Under the pieces are notes generated by a model, which worked only from the letters and a program-made list of their open reading frames with translations, had not been told where the DNA came from and did no database searches. Below, piece by piece: positions 6,820 to 12,462 of a DNA stretch of 12,462 bases. Origin of the DNA: an uncultured Eubacteriales bacterium (GTDB lineage: Bacteria > Bacillota > Clostridia > Christensenellales > CAG-138); NCBI GenBank assembly GCA_900547135.1, contig URFJ01000049.1:1-12462 (forward strand), read 5' to 3'. The translations under genes were made by a program, and so were the position numbers. The first letter of the stretch is position 1. Each line of letters opens with the position of its first letter.

Positions 6820-8124
6820 CTATCCCCGCTTTTGGGCGCTTGCCAAATCCACCATTTCCTGCGCCATCTGCCTGACCTTATCCCTAAGTTTGAATATGCA
6901 ATCCATCTCCACAGCATGCCCGCGCACAATATCCTCCGCCAGCGTTCTGCATGTAGGCGATCCACATGAGCCGCAGTCAAGCCCTGGAAGATTCTTATTT
7001 ATGCACTCAAGCCTGTCCATCATCCGCATTGCCTCAACCACGTCGTCGCTGAGTTTCATCATGTTAAATGGCTGGAATTCTTTATCAAAACGAATTAAGG
7101 GCGATCCTATATATTTCTGCACATGCTCATCATTGTCGAGGTCAAGTCGAGGCTGCGAATTGGCGATTCGTCTATTCCGGTTTTTAGCTACGAACTGGTT
7201 TTCAACCGAAAGAGGACCTCCAATGCAACCACCAGCGCAGGCAAGAGGCTCCATGAGAACCAGGTCGCTCAGACGTTCGTTATCTATTTCATCCAAGCAT
7301 TGTATGATGTTGTAGATTCCATCTACAGCAAGATGATGTCCTGTACCCACAGCTGAACTAATGCCCCCTATAACGGCGGCGCCCAATCCAAACGCGCCGG
7401 CCCGGTACGCGATCTTTCTTGGGTTGGTTTCGTTTTTTCCAATATAATTTCGCAGGGTTGTAAATACATCTCTAACCGACAAAACCCCGTTAACTTCACT
7501 TTTCGAGATTCCCAGTGGGTTTTTTATCTGCGTCATTTCGGCCGCGCATGCGGATATATAGTATGCTCCCACCTCATTTCGGGTAACTCCTACGGCCTCG
7601 CAAAACTCTTCCTTAGCAACACGCGCGGCTATCTCGTTTGGCGCTACAAACGGCGCTAGGTTATCTATTAGGTTTGGATACATTGCCGTAATCAGCCTTG
7701 GCACTACAGGACATGCGCATGGTATAACAGGATATACTGCATCGGAACTATGAATATATCTGCTTATAGCTTCTGAAAATATCTCAACCGCTTTTGCCTC
7801 TTCATATATGGCGTCAAAGCCCATTGCATACAAGCCCGCGTATATATCCTCAAGCTCCTCCAAACCCTTAAATTGCGAATAGAGCGTAGTAGACGGTATT
7901 ACAATGTTATATTTAAATGTGCCAAGTGCAGAAACTGGCGTTGTAACAGAAACCATTGCATGGTGCGGGCAGGCGGAAAGGCATCTCCCGCAGTCAATAC
8001 AGCGTTCATCCATCATTTTCGCCTTGCCCTGCTGTACCCTTATCGCCTCAGTAGGACAGGTCTTTATACAGTTAGTGCATCCGACACATTTGCGCCTGTC
8101 TATCCGGACCGAATGCCTATACAT
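6820..8124 (-). CDS. [FeFe]-hydrogenase homologue of the putative sensory (HydS-like) type
   Basis: A 434-aa iron-sulfur protein. Residues 10-56 form a 2[4Fe-4S] ferredoxin domain (Cys13, 16, 19, 23 and 42, 45, 48, 52). Residues about 70-345 form the hydrogenase large-subunit C-terminal domain. The H-cluster ligands are present: Cys138 in PCACPVV, Cys193 in SACAAEM, and Cys296 and Cys300 in EPLACAGGCIGG. Canonical motifs are TSCCP, MPCxxKK and ExMACPGGC. Here the proton-relay Cys is Ala137, the MPC Met is Ser191, the Lys is Glu196 and the L3 Met is Leu294. A C-terminal FeS domain follows (Cys384, 387, 392, 409). There is no PAS domain. These changes match putative sensory group C/D enzymes rather than catalytic ones. 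The start has GGGAGG 7 nt upstream of ATG 8124. Confidence 0.9.
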   Translation of the reverse strand: MYRHSVRIDRRKCVGCTNCIKTCPTEAIRVQQGKAKMMDERCIDCGRCLSACPHHAMVSVTTPVSALGTFKYNIVIPSTTLYSQFKGLEELEDIYAGLYAMGFDAIYEEAKAVEIFSEAISRYIHSSDAVYPVIPCACPVVPRLITAMYPNLIDNLAPFVAPNEIAARVAKEEFCEAVGVTRNEVGAYYISACAAEMTQIKNPLGISKSEVNGVLSVRDVFTTLRNYIGKNETNPRKIAYRAGAFGLGAAVIGGISSAVGTGHHLAVDGIYNIIQCLDEIDNERLSDLVLMEPLACAGGCIGGPLSVENQFVAKNRNRRIANSQPRLDLDNDEHVQKYIGSPLIRFDKEFQPFNMMKLSDDVVEAMRMMDRLECINKNLPGLDCGSCGSPTCRTLAEDIVRGHAVEMDCIFKLRDKVRQMAQEMVDLASAQKRG

Positions 8125-8158
8125 ATTTCATCCTCCCGTTTCTTGAAAACCATATACG

Positions 8159-8581
8159 TTACAAGTCATACTCAGCCGTTATAACAGAACCCTTGCCTAC
8201 CTCGGATTTAATTGTAAACCGGCTGCTATGCCTTTTAACATTGGGCAGGCCCATTCCCGCTCCAAATCCCATCATGCGCACATCCTCCGGCGCCGTGGAA
8301 TATCCCTCTTTCATTGCTAATTCAGTGTTGGGTATTCCCGGGCCACAGTCCGCGCTGGTAAGTGTGAGGCAGTTTTCCGTCATCTCAAGTATGAGTTCGC
8401 CACCAAGCGAGTGTATTACAAGATTAAGCTCAAGTTCGTATGAACATATCGCAACTTCCCTTATCAAAACGGGGTTTACATCCATACGTTTGAGCAGCCG
8501 CTTTATCTTGCTTGACGCATCGCCCGCCATAGCGAAATTTCCTCTCTCAACCGGATATATATCCTTATATAATACTGTCAT
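8159..8581 (-). CDS. RsbW/SpoIIAB-like anti-sigma factor type ATPase (HATPase_c)
   Basis: A 140-aa single HATPase_c domain of the GHKL fold. The N-box is YELELNLVIHS (Glu49/Glu51, Asn53), the G1 box is DCGPGIP (Asp78) and the G2 box is GFGAGMGLPNVKR (about 105-117). Relatives such as SpoIIAB and RsbW bind ATP, act as serine kinases on a STAS-domain partner, and often hold a sigma factor. No STAS protein, sigma factor or PP2C phosphatase is in the window, so the partner is unknown. The start ATG 8581 overlaps the preceding DRTGG gene by 4 nt (ATGA) and has AAGGAG 9 nt upstream. An in-frame upstream ATG at 8602 is less likely. It is located directly before the hydrogenase-like gene, suggesting both act in one signalling path. 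Confidence 0.88.
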   Translation of the reverse strand: MTVLYKDIYPVERGNFAMAGDASSKIKRLLKRMDVNPVLIREVAICSYELELNLVIHSLGGELILEMTENCLTLTSADCGPGIPNTELAMKEGYSTAPEDVRMMGFGAGMGLPNVKRHSSRFTIKSEVGKGSVITAEYDL

Positions 8582-8937
8582 GCCTGTCCGCTCCTTGTGC
8601 ATGCGGGAAGCCCCGCCTGATACAAGAGGCCGCTTGATGTATATAGGGTCTTATTCGTTGACAGAAGTACCATTCCCTGACCGTCGGCCTCCTTAATGAT
8701 ATCCTCGCTTACCTGCTTTCCACGCACGAATACTATACATCGCACATCAAGCATCTCTGCAGTGCGTATTACATGAGGATTTATCATGCCTGTTAAGACC
8801 AAAGTTGTGGGCGTGACATACGCCAGCACGTCGCTCATCATATCAGATCCAAATGCGGAGTCTATTTCCAAACTTGTGCGGTCGGCCCCACAAAGGATAT
8901 TTGCATCCAGTATCCTGATAACATCCGATATTAACAT
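8578..8937 (-). CDS. DRTGG-domain protein
   Basis: A 119-aa protein in which DRTS (about 19-22), DMMSDVLAYV, LVLTGMINPHVIRTAEMLDV, CIVFVRGKQVSEDIIKEAD and GMVLLSTNKTLYTSSGLLYQAG follow the pattern of small DRTGG proteins. The fold probably binds a small ligand, as in other DRTGG-containing proteins; the actual ligand is unknown. It is paralogous to the gene at 6435-6779 but lacks its cysteine run. AAGGAGGGG lies 8 nt before ATG 8937. It starts 19 nt after the SPOR gene and overlaps the anti-sigma-like ATPase gene by 4 nt, so translation of the pair is probably coupled. Confidence 0.75.
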   Translation of the reverse strand: MLISDVIRILDANILCGADRTSLEIDSAFGSDMMSDVLAYVTPTTLVLTGMINPHVIRTAEMLDVRCIVFVRGKQVSEDIIKEADGQGMVLLSTNKTLYTSSGLLYQAGLPACTRSGQA

Positions 8938-8956
8938 TGCGCGTTCCCCTCCTTCG

Positions 8957-9832
8957 TCAGCCTTGGGAGGACAGCGCCTCCATCAGCTTAACGTATTCAT
9001 GCGTTAACTGTAATTGAGTATACTTCATTTTCGACGAAAAATCCACAAAACTTTCTGTTTGTTCGTTGGAAAGTGAGGATAACAAATCGCTATACCTATC
9101 ATAGCATTCAATGACCTTCAACAACACCTCATCTGAGGATGTAACGGATTTCAGCGGTTCCAGTGCATTTTTGAGTTTTGAAAGAATTTCACCCGCTGCT
9201 GTCTTGCCATCAGAAACCTGGGATTTATTTTCATCAAATGAAATTGAGGCTGCCATAATTTCATTGCACGCATCAAGCAAGGCTTTAAAGCCGCTTTCAA
9301 CATTATTCAGCTGCGTTTCTGTAGCTGTGACGCGGAAACTTGCGCCTGATGCCGCCAGTTTGAATACCGTGCAGTCATGGCCCTCCTCCTTAAGCCTATC
9401 CCTTACGCTTTTAGCGTCGCTCTCGCTTCCATATCCCGAGGCAAGCACCCTGAAGCGTTCACTGTCCTGATATACATAACCGGCCGCGCCTTGGCCTTTG
9501 AGATCATTGGCTAGCTTTTCAGCATTTTCTTTGGATTCGAATATGCCCATCTGCAGCATATAGCAGGATAACGACGGCAAATCAATCTCGCGTGTAACTA
9601 GGTCTCCCGAGTTGATTGTGGGATTAACATCCGGCGTTGTCGACGGGTTTGGACTGTGAGTAGCCGTACCAAACATCGGCGCTATAACATTTTGCGCTAT
9701 CCAGGTGCCGGCGGACGACGCGGTAACAAAATAGATCATGCCCGCAACCAGTACAATTGCCAAAACCACTCCGCCAGCGCCCGAGCCTCCGTTTCTTGTT
9801 CCGCGGCGCCTCCGTCTTCGTCTGTATTCCAT
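8957..9832 (-). CDS. Membrane-anchored SPOR-domain protein
   Basis: A 291-aa protein. Residues 1-13 hold a seven-arginine run, followed by a Gly-rich stretch and a membrane segment (about 21-37), so topology is probably cytoplasmic N-terminus and outside C-terminus. A Pro/Thr-rich linker (about 55-75) leads to a SPOR domain (about 87-158, with YMLQMGIFESKENAEKLA and RFRVLASGYGSESDAKSVRDRL). SPOR domains bind denuded septal peptidoglycan. The remaining 130 residues look alpha-helical and are not recognised. The start ATG 9832 follows AGGAGGTGT; the frame extends to 9919 without a ribosome binding site. It heads the hydrogenase-sensor gene block but may be only an operon neighbour. No clear promoter was found upstream. 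Confidence 0.85.
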   Translation of the reverse strand: MEYRRRRRRRGTRNGGSGAGGVVLAIVLVAGMIYFVTASSAGTWIAQNVIAPMFGTATHSPNPSTTPDVNPTINSGDLVTREIDLPSLSCYMLQMGIFESKENAEKLANDLKGQGAAGYVYQDSERFRVLASGYGSESDAKSVRDRLKEEGHDCTVFKLAASGASFRVTATETQLNNVESGFKALLDACNEIMAASISFDENKSQVSDGKTAAGEILSKLKNALEPLKSVTSSDEVLLKVIECYDRYSDLLSSLSNEQTESFVDFSSKMKYTQLQLTHEYVKLMEALSSQG

Positions 9833-9965
9833 AAAGACACCTCCTGTCCTCTTATATGCTATGTATACAAAAGCTCTCATTAATTTATAACGGATGGCTA
9901 TAAAAACACTTATAAACATTTGATGTCTTGCAAAAGAACTTGCAAATAGATCTTTACAAAATTAG

Positions 9966-9998
9966 GCATTAACACAAAGCGTTCACTTGGTGTTATGC
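9966..9998 (-). terminator. Imperfect hairpin in the cas2-SPOR gap
   Basis: GCATTAACACAAAG (9966-9979) pairs with CTTGGTGTTATGC (9986-9998) with one bulged T and one A-G mismatch, around a 6-nt loop. Twelve pairs form. On the minus strand it is followed by CTAATTTTG, a short U-tract. It could be a second terminator for the cas operon or a structured element upstream of the SPOR gene. Confidence 0.3.
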
Positions 9999-10141
9999 AC
10001 AAACTAATGATAAAAACTTGTTGTAAAGCATTATAAAAAGATAATTTTTTAAGGTTTATATTCATAAATGATAAGACTGTTAAGACAGATAAAACACTAT
10101 TCAGGATAGCTCTTTAATGATTCTCCATAAAGCAATACTAA

Positions 10142-10163
10142 TAAGCGCCACAGTCTGCGCTTA
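10142..10163 (-). terminator. Probable terminator of the cas operon
   Basis: TAAGCGC (10142-10148) and GCGCTTA (10157-10163) form a perfect 7-bp stem with an 8-nt loop. It lies 11 nt beyond the cas2 stop codon. On the minus strand the stem is followed by TTAGTATTGCTTT, a moderately T-rich tail. Position supports a rho-independent terminator; the tail is weak. Confidence 0.5.
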
Positions 10164-10174
10164 GGCCATTAAGT

Positions 10175-10462
10175 TCAATAGATCAGCGGCTCTTCCATAT
10201 CAATTCCCTTATTAACGCCAACATGCTCAATTTTAGTCCTATGATTGTTTCCCAAATAATAGAATCTCAGGCTGTCGAGTTCTTTGTCAATGATATCGGT
10301 TAATATAGACTTAAGCGCCACGCATTGGGCTTTGTCCAATAGGCACTCAAACACGGAATTCTGTACGCGCGTACCATAATTAACGCACTGTTTAGCAACT
10401 CTTCTCAGTCTGGTCTTCCCTTCGGCAGTCTCTGTGTTGACGTCATAAGTTATAAGCACCAT
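10175..10462 (-). CDS. cas2: Cas2, CRISPR adaptation protein (type I-C)
   Basis: Cas2 is the dimeric bridge of the Cas1-Cas2 spacer integrase. The 95-aa protein begins MVLITYDVNTET, whose Asp is the conserved residue at the end of the first strand. It continues LRRVAKQCVNYGTRVQNSVFECLL, which is typical of type I-C Cas2. The start ATG 10462 is preferred over the in-frame GTG at 10474, because AGGTGA stands 8 nt upstream and the N-terminus then matches the family. The cas1 stop is 12 nt upstream. It is the last gene of the operon. Length and motifs are intact, so it should be functional. Confidence 0.95.
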   Translation of the reverse strand: MVLITYDVNTETAEGKTRLRRVAKQCVNYGTRVQNSVFECLLDKAQCVALKSILTDIIDKELDSLRFYYLGNNHRTKIEHVGVNKGIDMEEPLIY

Positions 10463-10474
10463 CAAAGCTATCAC

Positions 10475-11506
10475 CTACTTCCAAAAGAACGGAGGATATT
10501 CGTCTATATCCCCTCTCAGGTGTCTTGCCAGCAGCATAGCCTGTACGAATGGTATCATACCCCATTCTACCTTCTCTCCGAGGTATGGGTGGGTGATTAC
10601 GTCTTTTTTCTTATTCTGCCACGCAGTAAGGATGAGCCTTTTCGTGTCATCCTTCATTACTACCGCCCCATCCTCTCTTCTCAAAAACCCCCGGCCATTT
10701 ATCATTTTTTTGTTAATCATTGTAAGCACAAAGCGGTCTGCTAAAACGGGCCGTAACTCCTCAATTAAGTCAAGTGCCAGGGAAGCTCTCCCTGGCCTGT
10801 CAGTATGCATGAATCCTACGTATGGGTCAAGACCTACTGACTCCAAGGCTGATTCAATAGTGTATGCAAGCAGCGTGTATATAAAGGACATCATGGCGTT
10901 TACATTATCAAGGGGAGGTCGCCTGCTCCTGCCATGAAACGCAAAATCTTTCTTCTGCTGAAGGATCAGCTGATCAAAAACCCCGAAATAGATACTTGCC
11001 GCTTCTCCCTCATATCCGCGCAGCTGAGCCATATACTGGCTTAAAGAAACATTCTCCAGCGATTGCTGAAGCAATGACGAAGCCCGCTTAACCCTTTCAA
11101 AATCTATCTGTACGCCATGGTCCCTTGTTGCACGCTCTAAAACCCATCGGCAATTATATACTTTTCCTAACACGCAGTTTTTGGCTATTCCTAAACTTAA
11201 TGCTTCATCCTCAGAAACCCTGTACTGCTTTTTCCTTAATATAACATTTCCCTTAACGCTCCCTGTGACCCGTGCAAGAAATCTGCCGTTAGGGCTGATA
11301 AAGCATAGAGAAATGTTCTGTTCTGAGCACTTGCCCATTAGCGCGGGGCTAACGCCTCTGTATCCAAATGAAACTACTGCCTCTAAGTTATGCAACGGAA
11401 CCCTGCCCAGTTCCTGGCCGTTTTCAAGTATAACAATGTTCTCCCCGTCCAGTGAAAGATAATTTTCAGGAGAAGTTACGTACAGGCTGTTAAGCAGCTT
11501 TTTCAT
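10475..11506 (-). CDS. cas1: Cas1, CRISPR integrase (type I-C)
   Basis: Cas1 is the metal-dependent integrase that inserts new spacers at the leader end of the array. The 343-aa length is normal for type I-C. The active-site residues are visible: Glu166 in RGYEGEAA, His234 in GFMHTDRPGR and Asp246 in ALDLIEE. An N-terminal beta domain (about 1-90) and a C-terminal helical catalytic domain are expected from the family. The ATG overlaps the cas4 stop by 4 nt (ATGA), and cas2 follows almost directly, so cas4-cas1-cas2 is a coupled adaptation module. Nothing suggests decay. Confidence 0.96.
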   Translation of the reverse strand: MKKLLNSLYVTSPENYLSLDGENIVILENGQELGRVPLHNLEAVVSFGYRGVSPALMGKCSEQNISLCFISPNGRFLARVTGSVKGNVILRKKQYRVSEDEALSLGIAKNCVLGKVYNCRWVLERATRDHGVQIDFERVKRASSLLQQSLENVSLSQYMAQLRGYEGEAASIYFGVFDQLILQQKKDFAFHGRSRRPPLDNVNAMMSFIYTLLAYTIESALESVGLDPYVGFMHTDRPGRASLALDLIEELRPVLADRFVLTMINKKMINGRGFLRREDGAVVMKDDTKRLILTAWQNKKKDVITHPYLGEKVEWGMIPFVQAMLLARHLRGDIDEYPPFFWK

Positions 11507-12168
11507 ATATCTTCCTCTGCAATCGCATTCTTAATATACTCTTTAGCCGAGGGCGACCTACCCAACTTTGGAACGCATAAGTCTTTAAGAGAGCACGCAT
11601 TGCAGCTCTTTGACCATTTTACCTTTGGGGTATATCCTCTATTAAACAGCTCATGCATCTCTTTAAATGCTTTGATTACCTCTTCTCTAAGTTCCTCCGT
11701 AATGGCTAACCTGTCCCTGCGGCGCGTTTCCCCATAAAATATAGCTCCCTCATCGATCTTACAGCACATCATCTCCTCAAGGCACATTGCTTGTGCCACA
11801 AGCTGCAGCTGATCCGCCCTTGTCTCCTTTGGATGCCCCTTTTTGTATTCAACAGGGTATACCCTATATTGTCCCCTGTGTGCGTGAAGTGAAATGCCGT
11901 CTTCATCCTTATAAAACTCTACGATATCGCATATTCCGCTCACTCCCATCGTCCTGGAATGAACAGGCATCCCCCTGCTGACAATCAAATCGTTTCTTTT
12001 CTCGTGAAAATAGGCGTCATGGGCCCTTTTATGAAACAGCTCGCCTATAACCGTATGTTCGTTTTCCTGCCATTGCTGCTCAATGTGAATAAGGGCCCAT
12101 TGCCTTCTGCAAAAAACAAAGTGCTGTATGCCCGAAAGCATTAGATAATCGTCTTCGTTATATTCCAT
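11503..12168 (-). CDS. cas4: Cas4, RecB-like Fe-S nuclease (type I-C)
   Basis: Cas4 trims pre-spacers and helps choose those beside a PAM. The 221-aa protein has the four Fe-S cysteines: Cys20 (VFCRRQW) and Cys189, Cys192 and Cys198 (SCNACSLKDLC). The RecB nuclease motifs are also present: His50 (HKRAHD), Asp81 (GICDIVE), and Glu107 and Lys109 (PVEYKKG), followed by the QLQLVAQAMCLEEM helix. All catalytic positions are intact. The start ATG 12168 shares one base with the cas7 stop (TAATG). It overlaps cas1 by 4 nt at its end. Confidence 0.95.
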   Translation of the reverse strand: MEYNEDDYLMLSGIQHFVFCRRQWALIHIEQQWQENEHTVIGELFHKRAHDAYFHEKRNDLIVSRGMPVHSRTMGVSGICDIVEFYKDEDGISLHAHRGQYRVYPVEYKKGHPKETRADQLQLVAQAMCLEEMMCCKIDEGAIFYGETRRRDRLAITEELREEVIKAFKEMHELFNRGYTPKVKWSKSCNACSLKDLCVPKLGRSPSAKEYIKNAIAEEDI

Positions 12169-12462
12169 TATGACTTTCTTATAAGTTCAACTGTAGACGG
12201 AATCCTGTCCTCATGTATTTCTAAGCTGTAATCTCCATATTGCCTTGGATATTCCACGTTGTCGTTTCGCCTAACTTCTACCGTGTCGAACAGCTTATGG
12301 GCTGGGCAATCGCCCAATTCACTGCTGTGCTTAAATACAATAAGCTCCCTGACAGCCATCTTTCCCCTGGCGGCCGAATGATCATTTTCAAACATGTTTA
12401 GGATGGCCTCCCACAATAGCTCCAGATCCTCCTCAGAGAATCCGGTCGTTTTACGGGCAAGA
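12168..12462 (-). CDS. cas7: Cas7 (Csd2) of type I-C, C-terminal part, 5' end outside window
   Basis: The minus-strand frame is open to the right edge, beginning LARKTTGFSEEDLELLWEA, so the apparent start at 12416 is an internal TTG. The sequence LNMFENDHSAARGKMAVREL, then IVFKHSSELGDCPAHKLFDTV, is the C-terminal signature of Cas7/Csd2, the repeated backbone subunit of the type I-C Cascade complex. About 98 residues are visible. In type I-C operons cas3, cas5 and cas8c lie upstream, so they are expected beyond the right edge. Confidence 0.92.
   Translation of the reverse strand, partial: LARKTTGFSEEDLELLWEAILNMFENDHSAARGKMAVRELIVFKHSSELGDCPAHKLFDTVEVRRNDNVEYPRQYGDYSLEIHEDRIPSTVELIRKS

Larger units (their letters stand above)
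9833..10174. other. AT-rich intergenic region between cas2 and the SPOR gene, no genes and no CRISPR repeats
   Basis: The 342-bp gap is markedly AT-rich compared with its neighbours. Both flanking genes read leftward, so it is the downstream side of the cas operon and the upstream side of the SPOR gene. It contains two hairpins (9966-9998 and 10142-10163) and a CTTGCAAA direct repeat near 9928 and 9939. No type I-C-like repeat (with a GTGGATTGAAA end) occurs on either strand. A leader relic, a promoter region for the SPOR gene, or simple spacer DNA are all possible. Confidence 0.6.

Noticed and set aside
6820..8124. A normal catalytic, bifurcating [FeFe]-hydrogenase
   Set aside because: There are no NuoE/NuoF-like partner genes, and the proton-relay cysteine and other active-site neighbours are replaced.
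8193..8696. A 167-codon plus-strand frame opposite the ATPase and DRTGG genes
   Set aside because: The minus strand carries clear HATPase N, G1 and G2 boxes and coupled starts; the plus frame has no recognisable features.
9928..9946. CTTGCAAA direct repeat as an iteron or operator
   Set aside because: Only two short copies in AT-rich DNA, with no replication gene nearby.
10068..10109. A 13-codon ORF on the plus strand in the cas2-SPOR gap
   Set aside because: No ribosome binding site, very short and in AT-rich DNA; expected by chance.
10142..10163. A leftover CRISPR repeat after cas2
   Set aside because: The 7-bp palindrome lacks the GTGGATTGAAA-type end of I-C repeats, occurs once and has no spacer-repeat pattern; a terminator fits better.

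Overview
The window looks like a chromosomal segment of an anaerobic member of the Clostridia (Firmicutes). The reasons are strong GGAGG-type ribosome binding sites, frequent ATA isoleucine codons, tightly packed co-directional genes, an ECF transporter S component, and an [FeFe]-hydrogenase-like sensor cluster of a kind typical of clostridia. Genus cannot be fixed from the sequence alone. Two genes at the left read on the plus strand; everything from 1531 to the right edge reads on the minus strand.

Left part (1-1523, plus): the C-terminal part of a beta-CASP/RMMBL metallo-beta-lactamase ribonuclease, a strong hairpin, a candidate promoter, and a RadC-like JAB-domain gene with a C-terminal extension. 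RadC converges on the next operon with only 7 nt between stop codons.

Lar block (1531-4228, minus): larE, larB and larC are translationally coupled. They encode the three enzymes that build the nickel-pincer nucleotide (NPN) cofactor of lactate racemase and related LarA enzymes. No LarA is in view, so the client enzyme lies elsewhere. LarC is one continuous frame. Upstream lie a YhfI-like metallo-beta-lactamase hydrolase and an ECF S-component membrane protein (4299-5624), separated from larE by a hairpin.

Hydrogenase-like sensor block (5726-9832, minus): SPOR-domain membrane protein, DRTGG protein, RsbW/SpoIIAB-like ATPase, a [FeFe]-hydrogenase homologue, a second cysteine-rich DRTGG protein, and a PHP-domain phosphoesterase. 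The hydrogenase homologue keeps all four H-cluster cysteines, but the residues around the cluster are replaced, including the proton-relay cysteine (now Ala). This suggests an H2 or redox sensor rather than a turnover hydrogenase. With a switch-kinase-like ATPase, two DRTGG modules and a phosphoesterase beside it, this is the best candidate here for a little-described signalling system.

Right part (9833-12462): an AT-rich 342-bp intergenic region with two hairpins but no CRISPR repeats, then cas2, cas1, cas4 and the 3' end of cas7 of a type I-C CRISPR-Cas operon that continues beyond the right edge.
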